A stretch of 64,000 bases of DNA from Rhizobium mesoamericanum STM3625 (GCF_000312665.1 NZ_HF536772.1:914585-978584); one strand, 5' to 3'. Shown: positions 1 through 8,981, counted from the stretch's first letter. Numbers and translations: made by a program. The notes: generated by a model from the sequence alone, not told the origin.

Positions 1-6
1 AAAACG

Positions 7-528
7 ATGACAGCAACGATCCGCCTTCTCGACGCGGCAAAGGCCCGCGCGGCGATCCCCGATCTCTGCGAGGTACTGGCCGATTGCGTTAACGGCGGCG
101 CCTCCGTCGGCTTCATGCAACCCTACAGCAACGCAGATGCCGAGCCCTATTGGCAGGGCGTTGCAGATGCCGTTGCCTCAGGCGCGACGCTGCTCTTCGT
201 GGCCGAGATCGACGGTCGACCCGTCGGCACGGTGCAGGTTAGTGCGGCGCAGATGCCGAATCAACCGCATCGGGGCGATCTTAAGAAGCTGCTGGTGCAT
301 CGCTCCGCGCGCGGCAAAGGGCTGGCGCGTCTCCTGATGGATACCGCGGAACGCGAAGCCGCCGCGCACGGCAAGACGCTTCTGGTGCTCGACACGGCAA
401 CTGGAAGCGAAGCCGAGGCGATCTATCCACGGCTTGGCTGGCAGCGGGTTGGCGTGATCCCTGACTATGCGCTGTGGCCGGAAGGCGGCCTCTGCGCCAC
501 CACGTTTTTCTACAAGCGTGTTGCCTAG
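7..528 (+). CDS. GNAT family N-acetyltransferase
   Basis: A 173-residue single-domain protein of the Gcn5-related acetyltransferase family, which transfers an acetyl group from acetyl-CoA to an amine; the substrate cannot be read from sequence. The acetyl-CoA pyrophosphate loop is visible as RGKGLA (residues 102-107) after the beta-4 strand DLKKLLVHRS, and a C-terminal YPRLGWQRVG segment matches the family's motif B. The start lies six bases from the window edge, so its ribosome binding site and any operon partner upstream cannot be judged. It converges on the truncated haemoglobin gene, with only 8 bases between the stops. Confidence 0.85.
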   Translation: MTATIRLLDAAKARAAIPDLCEVLADCVNGGASVGFMQPYSNADAEPYWQGVADAVASGATLLFVAEIDGRPVGTVQVSAAQMPNQPHRGDLKKLLVHRSARGKGLARLLMDTAEREAAAHGKTLLVLDTATGSEAEAIYPRLGWQRVGVIPDYALWPEGGLCATTFFYKRVA

Positions 529-536
529 CTTATAGC

Positions 537-1007
537 TTAGGCTAGCTTGCGCCCCGGGTCGTCGAGCGCGGGATTGTAGAATAGCGATAGCGTCAAGCTC
601 CTGGCGATCCGCTCGGCGGTCACCACGAACCAGGCTTTGGCTTCCGGGTTCGGGGCGATATCGGTGAGTGTCGCGGAAAACAGCGCCAGCCACTGCGGGA
701 AGAGGTCGGGCGACATGTTCGCGACACCGGAATGTGCCTGCACCGGCTTGCCGCCATAGGCGCCGCTGCGGAAAGCGACCGATGACCAGAAGCTCTTCAT
801 CTTCTGCATATGCTCGGGCCAGCGGCCGGAGAGCCTGGCATCGAACACCGGCCCAAGCGTCGGATGCTGGAGCACGCGGCCATAAAACGTCTCAACCAAC
901 CGATCGATGAACGCTTCATCGACGCCCATCGCCTTCATTTCTGCTTCGGCGCGCTCACGAATGGCGGCTACATGTGCCGCACGGCCCTGTATTTTCGTGT
1001 CCATCAT
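537..1007 (-). CDS. group III truncated haemoglobin
   Basis: A small 2-on-2 globin of the group III truncated type, a haem protein that binds O2 or NO; its physiological role in rhizobia is not settled. Visible marks are FYGRV (about residue 41), the LGPVF loop, the W..H..KM..FW helix segment at residues 63-74, and AHSG with a candidate proximal histidine at residue 92. The start is set at the MMDT methionine pair because GGAG lies just upstream of it. A frame extension to a GTG at 1058 has no binding site and adds an unlikely N-terminus. Translation may begin at either of the two adjacent ATG codons (1007 or 1004). Confidence 0.85.
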   Translation of the reverse strand: MMDTKIQGRAAHVAAIRERAEAEMKAMGVDEAFIDRLVETFYGRVLQHPTLGPVFDARLSGRWPEHMQKMKSFWSSVAFRSGAYGGKPVQAHSGVANMSPDLFPQWLALFSATLTDIAPNPEAKAWFVVTAERIARSLTLSLFYNPALDDPGRKLA

Positions 1008-1549
1008 GAACTCCGGCATGTCGCCACCCGCGACCGCTGTCATATAGGCGATTGGCACCGTGAGATGAAGGCTCTGCGAGGCAAGGCAGCATTGCGCGTT
1101 AATAGGAGCTTCTGTTTTTTGACAGCGGCCATCTTCTCGCGATAGATCTCACCCTCTCGCGCCTTCCGCTGCCACGGTCGGGCCTCTGCAGCGGAATGTC
1201 GGCGCGGGTCGAGGATGGCGGTCACGAGGCTCCGTTCGGAAGCTGCGGAGTACCGTGCCCCTTGGCCGCCGATGATGCCCGCTGGGCTCTTGGCGGCGCT
1301 CTGCACTGGCGTCACACAGCCGATCCAGATGCAGTTCAACCCCGCATGAGCGCGAGGGGTATCTGGAAGTATTCGGCAAGGCCATATGAGGAGAAAAACA
1401 CAGCATCGATGCCGAGTAACGCAGAAGTTGATCACTGCGGCTGCTATTATGTTTCGGATTGCGCTGCCTTTGCCGCGATATCGGGGAAACCGGGTCTGTG
1501 CTGCGGCAAATCCTCAGCGGTGCACCTCGTGGTTCAGTCCGTATCGAGG
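1008..1549. other. gene-poor stretch with a possible decayed reading frame
   Basis: No convincing gene. A minus-strand frame (about 1040-1435) has GC-rich third positions between roughly 1100 and 1330 and begins near a lipobox-like cysteine context, but it lacks a credible start and ribosome binding site and has no recognisable domain. It may be the remnant of a small lipoprotein gene. The stretch otherwise holds the promoter region of the globin gene. Confidence 0.3.
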
Positions 1550-2263
1550 TTAGGGCTTGGTGGAGGCACGCAGCACGCCGATCAGTGCTTTCCCATCGGT
1601 GAAGTAGGGGTCACCGCCCCCGTTGCGACCGGTCTTGGTGGCGCCAATTCCCGCGATCTCATAAGTCGACGACAATTGACCAGCTGTCTGGAGATCGCCA
1701 ATGGTCAGATCCCGCTCGGCATCGACATCGGGTGAAATGTGATGGGTGATTTGGCCGGTGTCATGGCTGAAGCCGACGCCGCGGTCAAAGCTCGCCGAGC
1801 CGAGCCAGAGTGGGCGCCCATCTTCACCGGCGCTCTTCGTTTCCCAGAAACGGACATGGTGGCGCTCGTCGGCGCTCTTACCCACGGCCTTTTCAAACGC
1901 CAGATCCTGTTGGCGGCCCTCGAACAGCAATGGGCTCACGGGAGCGTCGAGGTCCGGCCGATCAAGCACGACGCTTAAGCCGATTTCGGCCGATGTCCGC
2001 AGCGTGATCTTGTCGGCCGGATCCCATCCAGCCGATGCGAATGCCCGGACCACGTCCTCCCTCGAACCGACAAGTCCAACATTGATGGGGTCGCCCGGGA
2101 TGTCCTGTTTGGTGGTGGTCACCATTGGACCAAATTCCGCGAGACGGCCGGCGTCGCGATGGATCCATATCTCAGGCATGAAGAAATACGCGACGATCAG
2201 ATACGCACCCAGCAGGACCGCCACACCGCCGACCACCATCCGCGTTTTCGTCAAAGGTCTCAT
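1550..2263 (-). CDS. LssY C-terminal domain protein
   Basis: A 237-residue membrane-anchored protein. An N-terminal hydrophobic segment (residues 9-29) is followed by a domain matching the LssY C-terminal family. Conserved stretches seen are NVGLVGSREDVVRAF, the GWDPADKITLRTS region, APVSPL, the RHHVRFW motif and THHISPDVDAERD near the C-terminus. The biochemical role of this domain is unknown. LssY proteins in Legionella carry it behind a phosphatase-like membrane part, which is absent here. The short tail holds no further domain. It is divergent from recF with about 180 bases between the starts. Confidence 0.75.
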   Translation of the reverse strand: MRPLTKTRMVVGGVAVLLGAYLIVAYFFMPEIWIHRDAGRLAEFGPMVTTTKQDIPGDPINVGLVGSREDVVRAFASAGWDPADKITLRTSAEIGLSVVLDRPDLDAPVSPLLFEGRQQDLAFEKAVGKSADERHHVRFWETKSAGEDGRPLWLGSASFDRGVGFSHDTGQITHHISPDVDAERDLTIGDLQTAGQLSSTYEIAGIGATKTGRNGGGDPYFTDGKALIGVLRASTKP

Positions 2264-2442
2264 CGAAGTGCCCCCGAACTCAATGTTATCATACGATCCT
2301 CCAATGACGCGGCCAACATGAACCTTCTATCGCGTTGATCGCTGGCGTCCTCATTCCGCCATCGGCATCCCGACTGGACCCGCGCCCTTGCCATTCGCCC
2401 TCGTTGCGCTTAGCTCTCGGGCACCACGAATCCGGATTTCGA

Positions 2443-3570
2443 ATGCCGCACAAGGTTTCTCTGTCCCGCCTTAAGCTGACCGACTTTCGCAACTATGCGT
2501 CTGTCTCGCTGGTGCTCGACGGTCGGCATGCGGTGCTGACGGGCGACAACGGCGCTGGCAAGACCAATCTGATGGAAGCGGTCTCCTTCTTGTCGCCGGG
2601 CCGCGGTCTGCGTCGTGCGACCTATGGCGATGTCACCCGCGTCGGCGCGACTGCAGGCTTCGCGATCTTCGCGAAGCTCGACGGCATGGAAGGCGAGGTG
2701 GAGATCGGCACCGGTGCTGATACCACCACCGATGACAGTGCGTCCCGGCGCCTGCGCATCAACGGCACGCCCGCAAAGTCGGCGGATGAACTGACTGATC
2801 ATTTGCGCCTTCTATGGCTGACGCCCTCGATGGATGGGTTGTTCACCGGTGGCTCGTCCGAACGCCGCCGTTTCCTTGATCGGCTCGTGCTGTCGCTTGA
2901 TCCGGCCCATGGCCGACGTGCCAGCGATTTCGAACGCGCCATGCGCAGCCGCAACAAGCTGCTCGACGAGCCCCGTTTCGATCCCGCTTGGCTTTCCGGC
3001 ATTGAACAGCAGATGGCTAGCCTTGGCATTGCCATGGCGATGGCGCGCCAGGAGATGCTCGGCCTTCTTGCTCGCCTCATCGACGAGACGCACGAAACCT
3101 CGCCCTTTCCGGCCGCAGCGCTCGAGCTTGCCGGCTTCATGGATGGTCAATTCTCACGCCCCGCCGTTGATCTTGAGGATGACTATGCGGCCATGCTTGC
3201 GGAGAGCCGCTACCGCGACGCTGCCGCCGGTCGCACGCTCCACGGCCCCCATCGCGCCGATCTGCTTGTCCGCCATCGGCAAAAACAGATGGATGCAGCG
3301 CGTTGTTCGACAGGCGAGCAGAAGGCGCTGCTGGTGGGGTTGATCCTCGCCCACGCACGGCTGGTCGCCAACCTTACCGGCCATGCCCCTATCCTGCTAC
3401 TCGACGAAATAGCCGCACATCTCGACGAAGGCAGGCGGGCTGCACTCTTCGATCTCATTGACGCGCTCGGCGGCCAAGCCTTCATGACAGGCACGGATCG
3501 CACCATGTTCTCCGCCCTCGGCGAGCGCGCGCAATTCTTCACCGTTGCCGATGGAAAGGTTTTCGAATGA
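2443..3570 (+). CDS. recF: DNA replication and repair protein RecF
   Basis: RecF is the SMC-like ATPase that with RecO and RecR loads RecA at single-strand gaps. The 375-residue length is normal. Walker A is GDNGAGKT (residues 34-41), the ABC-type signature region is CSTGEQKALL, and Walker B is ILLLDEIAAHLD. The start is placed at MPHKVSLSRLKLTDFRNY because RecF proteins begin just before this strand; the open frame runs 36 codons further upstream without family resemblance. There is no strong ribosome binding site. The stop overlaps the next gene by ATGA, implying translational coupling. It is not next to dnaA/dnaN, as is usual in rhizobia. Confidence 0.95.
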   Translation: MPHKVSLSRLKLTDFRNYASVSLVLDGRHAVLTGDNGAGKTNLMEAVSFLSPGRGLRRATYGDVTRVGATAGFAIFAKLDGMEGEVEIGTGADTTTDDSASRRLRINGTPAKSADELTDHLRLLWLTPSMDGLFTGGSSERRRFLDRLVLSLDPAHGRRASDFERAMRSRNKLLDEPRFDPAWLSGIEQQMASLGIAMAMARQEMLGLLARLIDETHETSPFPAAALELAGFMDGQFSRPAVDLEDDYAAMLAESRYRDAAAGRTLHGPHRADLLVRHRQKQMDAARCSTGEQKALLVGLILAHARLVANLTGHAPILLLDEIAAHLDEGRRAALFDLIDALGGQAFMTGTDRTMFSALGERAQFFTVADGKVFE

Positions 3571-4391
3571 CCGATGCCGCTTCCCCCTCAGCCAGAGGCC
3601 GTGTTAGCATCACGCCCATGGAACCCCTCAGCCCGGAAGAAATCGCGCGATACCAGCGTCATATCCTGCTTCCAGAGATCGGTGGCGCGGGCCAGCAGAA
3701 GCTTAAAGCTGCTCGCGTGCTGGTCATCGGTGCCGGCGGACTGGGAACCCCGGTCCTGCAGTATCTGGCGGCCGCCGGTGTCGGCACGATCGGCATTGCC
3801 GATGATGACCGGGTTTCGCTCTCCAACCTGCAGCGGCAGGTGATCCACGACTCCGGCACGATCGGCGAACTGAAGACGGAAAGCGCCGCCTTCGCGATCG
3901 CCCGCTTGAACCCGCACGTTAACGTGATCCGCTTTGAAGAGCGCTTCTCAGCGGATTCGGCGCGCCGTCATCTCTCCGGCTTCGATCTGCTGATCGATGG
4001 CTCAGACAATTTTGATACGCGCTATACGGCAGCCGACGCTGCCGAGGCTGCGCAAATACCGTTGGTGACGGGCGCGGTCGGCCGTTTCGATGGCTCCGTC
4101 ACCGTGCTCAAGCCCTACGAATCGGCAGAGGACGGGACGCCAAACCCGACCTATCGTGATCTCTTCCCCGAGAAGCCGCCGGCGGGACTGATCCCGGCCT
4201 GCGCTGAGACCGGCATCATTGGTGCGCTGACGGGCGTGATCGGCACGCTGATGGCCATGGAAGCGATCAAACTTATCACCGATACTGGCGAGCCCCTGAT
4301 TGGCCGGCTGCTGCTCTACGACGCGCTTGCCGCCCGCTTCGATACGATCCGCTACAAGCGCCGCCGCCAGAGACAGAGCAAGGCGTCATGA
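3567..4391 (+). CDS. moeB: MoeB/ThiF-type sulfur-carrier adenylyltransferase
   Basis: An E1-like enzyme that adenylates the C-terminal glycine of a ubiquitin-fold sulfur carrier (MoaD or ThiS), for molybdopterin or thiamine synthesis. The nucleotide loop GAGGLGTP (residues 55-62), the arginine-bearing NLQRQVIHD and the DGSDNFDTRY segment are present. The only cysteine is C212 in IPACAETG, in the position of the conserved catalytic-loop cysteine. The two CxxC pairs that bind zinc in E. coli MoeB are absent, the first being replaced by a PNPTYRD segment. Position 3618 (MEPLSPEE) is an alternative start. It overlaps recF and the GNAT gene by ATGA at both ends. Confidence 0.85.
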   Translation: MTDAASPSARGRVSITPMEPLSPEEIARYQRHILLPEIGGAGQQKLKAARVLVIGAGGLGTPVLQYLAAAGVGTIGIADDDRVSLSNLQRQVIHDSGTIGELKTESAAFAIARLNPHVNVIRFEERFSADSARRHLSGFDLLIDGSDNFDTRYTAADAAEAAQIPLVTGAVGRFDGSVTVLKPYESAEDGTPNPTYRDLFPEKPPAGLIPACAETGIIGALTGVIGTLMAMEAIKLITDTGEPLIGRLLLYDALAARFDTIRYKRRRQRQSKAS

Positions 4392-4861
4392 AAATCGTCC
4401 CCATCGACGAGGGCTTTCAGCGCTGGGACGAGCTCTTGACGCTGATCCTGTCGGCATTCGCCTACATGAATGACCGGATTGATCCGCCATCCTCGGCCTT
4501 GCAGTTCACGCCGACAACGCTCGCAGCCAAGGCACATTCCGAAATCGCTTACGCGGCGATGGAGGGCGACATGCTGTGCGGCTGTGTCTTCCTGCGACCG
4601 GAAGAAGGCTGCCTTTACATCGGCAAGCTGGCGATTGCCCCAGACGCACAGGGCCGGGGCATCGGTCGCAAGCTGCTGACCGTCGCCGAGCAGGTGGCAC
4701 GGGACCGCGCACTCGCGTCGCTACGGCTCGAAACGCGCATCGAGCTTGTCGAGAATCATGACGTCTTCACGTGCTGGGGATTTGAGAAGACTGCCGAAAA
4801 CGCGCATCCCGGCTTCACCAGGACAACGTCGATTGAAATGCGTAAACCGGTCTCGGCCTAA
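4388..4861 (+). CDS. GNAT family N-acetyltransferase
   Basis: A 157-residue acetyltransferase of the Gcn5-related fold with the acetyl-CoA loop QGRGIG at residues 88-93, preceded by YIGKLAIAPDA. A C-terminal NHDVFTCWGFEKT segment corresponds to motif B. The substrate is unknown. Its ATG overlaps the moeB stop, so recF, moeB and this gene probably form one coupled transcript; conservation of such an order is known in rhizobia, but no functional link is evident. Confidence 0.85.
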   Translation: MKIVPIDEGFQRWDELLTLILSAFAYMNDRIDPPSSALQFTPTTLAAKAHSEIAYAAMEGDMLCGCVFLRPEEGCLYIGKLAIAPDAQGRGIGRKLLTVAEQVARDRALASLRLETRIELVENHDVFTCWGFEKTAENAHPGFTRTTSIEMRKPVSA

Positions 4862-4955
4862 GGCAATTCGAAAAGTGCGGCGCGGTTTTCCGTCCGGAAT
4901 TTCATAAAACGATAAAATCGCGCTGTTCAGTGATACCGGGAAACGCCGAACGACT

Positions 4956-5957
4956 CTATCGGCCCGGCAGCACGCGATTTGGCGGGCGATGTCCGTCGAT
5001 GAAGGTGCGGATGTTGATGATCACCTTGTCGCCCATATCGATACGGCCCTCAATTGTTGCCGAGCTCATATGCGGCAGCAGCACCACCTTACCCTCGTTG
5101 GCGAGCTTGATGAGCTTCGGATTGACTGCAGGCTCGTTTTCGAAGACGTCGAGGCCGGCGCCTGCCAGCTTGCCCTCGCGCAGACTTTTGATCAACGCAG
5201 TCTCGTCGATCACATCACCACGGGCAGTGTTGACCAGATAGGCGGTCGGCTGCAGCAAAGCTAGGCGGCGGGCCGACAGCAGGTGGAATGTTGCCGGCGT
5301 CGAAGGGCAGTTGACTGAAACGATGTCGACACGGGCAAGCATCTGGTCAAGGCTTTCCCAGTAGGTTGCTTCCAGCTCGTCTTCGGTCGCCGGGTTGACG
5401 CGCTTGCGGTTGTGGTAATGGATCGAAAGGCCAAAAGCCTTCGCGCGGCGGGCAACGGCGGTGCCGATCCGTCCCATTCCGACGATCCCGATACGCTTAC
5501 CGTGGATGCGCCGCCCGAGCATCCAGGTCGGCGACCAGCCGGGCCATTCGCCCGGGTGGTCGGTCAGCACCCGCGCACCTTCGCCCAAGCGGCGCGGCAC
5601 GGCGAGGATGAGCGCCATGGTCATGTCGGCCGTATCTTCTGTCAGTACGTTCGGCGTGTTCGTGACCGTAATCCCCTTGCGGGCTGCGGCCTCGACATCG
5701 ATATGGTCTGTACCGTTGGAGAAGCTGGCGATCAGCTTCAGCTGTGGTCCGGCCTCCTCGATCAGGGCGGCGTCGATCCGATCGGTGACGGTCGGAACCA
5801 GCACGTCCGCGCTTTTGATCGCGGCGATCAGCTCTGTCTTGGAGCGCGGTGTGTCATCAATATTGAGTTCCGCGTCGAAGAGTTCACGCATCCGCGTCTC
5901 GACTGCGTCGGGCAGCTTCCGCGTGATGTAAACCGTCGGTTTTTTCTTCGTCGTCAT
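4956..5957 (-). CDS. D-2-hydroxyacid dehydrogenase (glyoxylate reductase-like)
   Basis: A 333-residue NAD(P)-dependent oxidoreductase that interconverts 2-oxo acids and D-2-hydroxy acids; similarity in length and motifs is closest to glyoxylate/hydroxypyruvate reductases (GyaR/GhrB type). The Rossmann loop GMGRIG is at residues 160-165. The catalytic triad is intact: R246 in NTARGD, E275 in LDVFENEP and H296 in LLPHMSSAT. The C-terminus ends in PPNRV, common in this family. Monocistronic on the minus strand, converging on the GNAT gene upstream and divergent from the SH3b gene. Confidence 0.88.
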   Translation of the reverse strand: MTTKKKPTVYITRKLPDAVETRMRELFDAELNIDDTPRSKTELIAAIKSADVLVPTVTDRIDAALIEEAGPQLKLIASFSNGTDHIDVEAAARKGITVTNTPNVLTEDTADMTMALILAVPRRLGEGARVLTDHPGEWPGWSPTWMLGRRIHGKRIGIVGMGRIGTAVARRAKAFGLSIHYHNRKRVNPATEDELEATYWESLDQMLARVDIVSVNCPSTPATFHLLSARRLALLQPTAYLVNTARGDVIDETALIKSLREGKLAGAGLDVFENEPAVNPKLIKLANEGKVVLLPHMSSATIEGRIDMGDKVIINIRTFIDGHRPPNRVLPGR

Positions 5958-6134
5958 GTGCGCCGGCGCTAACTTGTAAAGAGGTCCTTAACCAAGACGC
6001 GGGATAATTTTCCCGTTCGGGCAAGTTCTACCAGACCCGCGTGCGAAGACAAACAAAACTCGTCAAGCGTGCGTGGGAATGTCGAATTCCGGAATCAGGC
6101 AGCAGTCCTGCCCCTCTGAGCAAACGGAAGTCCC

Positions 6135-6674
6135 ATGCATAGCAAAGTCCTGAAATCTTGCCTCGCCGTTGCGATCGGTTTCGCGCTTTCTGCGGGCACG
6201 GCTGAAATGGCCTCCGCGCAGGCGGCAAAGGGACCGAGCGGTCTGCCGCTGCCACGCTTCGTCACGCTCAAATCTAAGCGGGTCAACCTGCGCATCGGCC
6301 CTGGCACCGACTATGCGGCCTCATGGATGTATCTGAAGGCCGGCCTACCGGTCGAAATTATCCAAGAATACGATAACTGGCGCCAGATTCGCGATGCCGA
6401 TGGCACCGAGGGTTGGGTCAACCAATCGCTGCTGTCAGGCTCGCGTGCGGCGATCGCAGCCCCGTGGATGAAGGGCAAGGGCAAGTCCGTCTACGTCAAC
6501 ATGCGCCGAGACGCCCTGCCGTCCGCAAGCGTCGTTGCCAAGCTGGAACCCGGCGTCATGATGAACATCGGCGAGTGCAATGGCGACTGGTGCTTCGCCA
6601 AGGCGGACGGCGCCGAAGGTTGGGTGGCGCAGTCGGAAATCTGGGGCGCTTATCCAGGCGAAGCCTTTAAGTAA
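6135..6674 (+). CDS. secreted bacterial SH3 (SH3b) domain protein
   Basis: A 179-residue exported protein. The signal peptide covers about residues 1-28 with an ASA-Q cleavage site. Two SH3b-like lobes follow (about 47-100 and 118-175), each with the pattern VNLR/VNMR ... GW ... GWV. Such proteins sit in the periplasm and are thought to bind peptidoglycan or protein partners; no catalytic domain is present. The 3' end overlaps the convergent kinase gene by 8 bases, so the two mRNAs share complementary 3' ends. Confidence 0.85.
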   Translation: MHSKVLKSCLAVAIGFALSAGTAEMASAQAAKGPSGLPLPRFVTLKSKRVNLRIGPGTDYAASWMYLKAGLPVEIIQEYDNWRQIRDADGTEGWVNQSLLSGSRAAIAAPWMKGKGKSVYVNMRRDALPSASVVAKLEPGVMMNIGECNGDWCFAKADGAEGWVAQSEIWGAYPGEAFK

Positions 6675-7659
6675 GATTTGCCTGCTTGCCGGCTTCGGCA
6701 AGGGACGTCATCGGCCTTGGGCCGATCTGCTGGATCACGATGCCGGCCGCAAGGCAGCCAAGCTTACCGCAGTCTTCCAGCGTCCGGCCCTGGGTGTAGC
6801 CGTAGAGGAAGCCGGCGGCGAAGAGATCGCCAGCGCCCGTGGTATCGACTAGTTCCTTGATCTTGATCGCATCCACGTAGAAGCGCTCGTTTCCTTTCAG
6901 GATCACGGCGCCGTTCTCGCTCATTGTCACGGCTGCGATCTTGCTGTCCCTAGCGATGCTGTTTAGCGCTTCTTCGAAGTTGTCCGTTTGATAGAGCGCC
7001 AGTGCTTCCTGCCGGTTGGCAAAAACGATATCGACGGTCCCGGAGCGCATCAGGTCGAGGAATTCGCCGCGGTAGCGATCAACGCAGAAGCTGTCGGAAA
7101 GCGTCATCGACATTTCGCGGCCGTTCTCGTGAGCGATACGAGCGCACTCGCGGATCGCTTCCTTGGCGCGCGGCGGATCCCAGAGGTAGCCCTCGAAGTA
7201 GGTGACCTTGGACTGGGCGACCACGTCGGCCTCGACGTCTTCGGGTCCGAGCTCGACACAGGCGCCGAGGTAGGTGTTCATCGAGCGTTCGCCGTCGTCG
7301 GTAACGAAGATCATCGAGCGCGCGGTGGGGGGAAATGTCCCCTTCGGCTGCGTCTGATAATGAACGCCCTGCGCACGGATATCGTGGGCGAAGATCTCGC
7401 CGAGCTGGTCTTCCGCGACTTTGCCGAAATAGGCAGCCTTGCCGCCGAAGCTCGCGACACCTGCCGCCGTGTTGCCGGCGCTGCCGCCGGAAGCTTCCAC
7501 CGCTGGTCCCATGCGCGCATAGAGAAGTTCGGCGCGCTCGGCATCGATGAGGTTCATCGCCGCCTTTGTGATCTCGTTGTCAATGAGGAACTGGTCGTTG
7601 CATCGCGCGATGATATCGACGATGGCGTTGCCGACAGTCAGAACATCGAATTTGGTCAT
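6667..7659 (-). CDS. PfkB-family carbohydrate kinase, adenosine kinase-like
   Basis: A 330-residue ribokinase-fold kinase. The N-terminal GGSAGNTAAG (residues 58-67) is PfkB signature 1 and DTTGAGD (272-278, catalytic D278) is signature 2. Overall layout, including the GNAIVDI start and the AGFLYGYTQG segment, fits the rhizobial adenosine kinase-like group, which would phosphorylate adenosine or a sugar with ATP. Substrate assignment is by family only. Monocistronic; it converges on and overlaps the SH3b gene. Confidence 0.85.
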   Translation of the reverse strand: MTKFDVLTVGNAIVDIIARCNDQFLIDNEITKAAMNLIDAERAELLYARMGPAVEASGGSAGNTAAGVASFGGKAAYFGKVAEDQLGEIFAHDIRAQGVHYQTQPKGTFPPTARSMIFVTDDGERSMNTYLGACVELGPEDVEADVVAQSKVTYFEGYLWDPPRAKEAIRECARIAHENGREMSMTLSDSFCVDRYRGEFLDLMRSGTVDIVFANRQEALALYQTDNFEEALNSIARDSKIAAVTMSENGAVILKGNERFYVDAIKIKELVDTTGAGDLFAAGFLYGYTQGRTLEDCGKLGCLAAGIVIQQIGPRPMTSLAEAGKQANLT

Positions 7660-7822
7660 GAAAGGGAAGGTCCCGGTTTAGGTGATAGCCGGTGACCGGT
7701 CTTAGCGAATTTTCGCCGCATGGGAAGCGGAAATGCCGTTCATGCGTTCAATCGATCATAAAATGCGGCGGTGGCGAATGCACTGCCCCGAGCAGCTCTG
7801 CGACGTTCAATGAAGCCGTGCC

Positions 7823-8062
7823 TTAAGCAACGGCTACATAAATGAGGTCTGGGACCACAAGCCACTCGTCCTTTCGCAGTGCGGACACATCGAGCCTGCC
7901 GCGGCGATCGCGGCGAGCAACTCCCGCGAAGCGATAGCGACTGCCTCTGATGTCGATAACTCGAGCAGGGATGGGTCTGCCATCGATATGGCCGATGATG
8001 GGTCCATCGGACCTCGAGCCATTCAGGAAAAAATACTCATGAGGGAGGCTCCTGCTCACCAT
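7823..8062 (-). CDS. small conserved-looking hypothetical protein
   Basis: A 79-residue basic protein of unknown function, with no signal peptide or membrane segment. It has a compact beta-rich look (HEYFFLNGSR, IIGHIDGRPIPARVID, RYRFAGVARRD) and ends DEWLVVPDLIYVAVA. The ATG at 8062 is preceded by AAAGG at fair spacing; a GTG ten codons upstream is possible. Third codon positions are GC-rich as in neighbouring genes, which supports coding. No domain recognised. Confidence 0.5.
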   Translation of the reverse strand: MVSRSLPHEYFFLNGSRSDGPIIGHIDGRPIPARVIDIRGSRYRFAGVARRDRRGRLDVSALRKDEWLVVPDLIYVAVA

Positions 8063-8393
8063 CCTGGTTGCCTTTCGTTTGGTTGTGCGCACGGCGTAAA
8101 ATCCGCGGACGCGATTCTCACGTCGGCGCTGGCCTTCTCAAAAGGAACGGCGCTTTTTGATGGCGACCTGAGAAAAGCCGACCTGTATTCTTGATCTCCG
8201 TGACCAATCGCTTCAGTAGGCGACGCCTGTAGGGCCCTGCTGGTTGGTAAATGTGAAGATTCCGCCGACCGGAGGCCAACGACCACGTCTCGTCGTAAGG
8301 ATTGTGGATAAGGCCATTGTCATTCCACTCGCAGCGGCGCCTGGAATTAAAGCCTCATACGAAATAAAGGCTACACATCCTGCCGTGCGCGGT
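8063..8393. other. stretch without a confident gene
   Basis: No start-to-stop gene could be supported. A minus-strand frame ending at 8213 encodes a hydrophobic stretch (about residues ALIPGAAASGMTMALSTIL) and then an RRGRWPPVGG segment. It lacks ATG, GTG or TTG ahead of this part outside the neighbouring gene, apart from an internal ATG that would give 36 codons. It is recorded here as a possible small membrane protein or remnant only. Confidence 0.3.
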
Positions 8394-8930
8394 TTAGTGC
8401 TCGATTTGCTGTTCTGCCACGGCGCTTGCGATAATCTGATCGGAGCCCTTGGCATAGAGCGGGAGCGTCAGGGTAATTGCTTCGTTGCGCCCGTTGATGC
8501 TGGCCGTATATCGCTTGTAGACGCGATCCTGCCCTTGCTCTTCACCTGCCGAGACGGCGTTCACTTTCTCGACCAATGCTTTCTCGAAGGCGGTCGCATC
8601 GATGTCGCCCAATGCCACCGTGCAACCTTCCACGGTTTTGCCTCCGACGTCCGCTCGCGAGACCACCAGGGCCTGAAAACCTTCGCTTTCACCGCCGCTG
8701 ACGATCCACCCTTCAAGCGCTTCCGGGTTTTCCATCGGTGTGAAGGTCAGCGCCAGATCCTGTGCCATCGAAGGCCATTCGTCTGCTTTCGCGCGCTCCG
8801 ACGTACGTTCGAAATCAGGACCGGAGGACACGCAGCTGTCGTAGAAGAACGCAAGCTTCGAGCTCGCGTCGTCCGCAAATGACGGTCCTGTCGCCACAAG
8901 CATGAAGAAGGCAGCCAAGCTACGCTTCAT
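8394..8930 (-). CDS. secreted hypothetical protein
   Basis: A 178-residue exported protein without a recognised domain. The signal peptide is MKRSLAAFFMLVATGPSFA followed by DD. The mature part has two cysteines (in DSCVSS and EGCTVALGD) that could form a disulfide, and is acidic. The ATG at 8930 is chosen because GGAGA lies about 6 bases upstream; the frame is open six codons further. Monocistronic on the minus strand, downstream of the cold-shock gene with a 51-base gap. Confidence 0.6.
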   Translation of the reverse strand: MKRSLAAFFMLVATGPSFADDASSKLAFFYDSCVSSGPDFERTSERAKADEWPSMAQDLALTFTPMENPEALEGWIVSGGESEGFQALVVSRADVGGKTVEGCTVALGDIDATAFEKALVEKVNAVSAGEEQGQDRVYKRYTASINGRNEAITLTLPLYAKGSDQIIASAVAEQQIEH

Positions 8931-8981
8931 ATTGTCTCCGCGCGTCAAAGTCAGTGCGGCCCTTCGGCCGCACTGATCATT

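Noticed and set aside
1196..1735. 179-codon open frame on the plus strand
   Set aside because: It runs opposite the LssY-C gene and the weak frame beside it; codon use is poor and it has no recognisable product.
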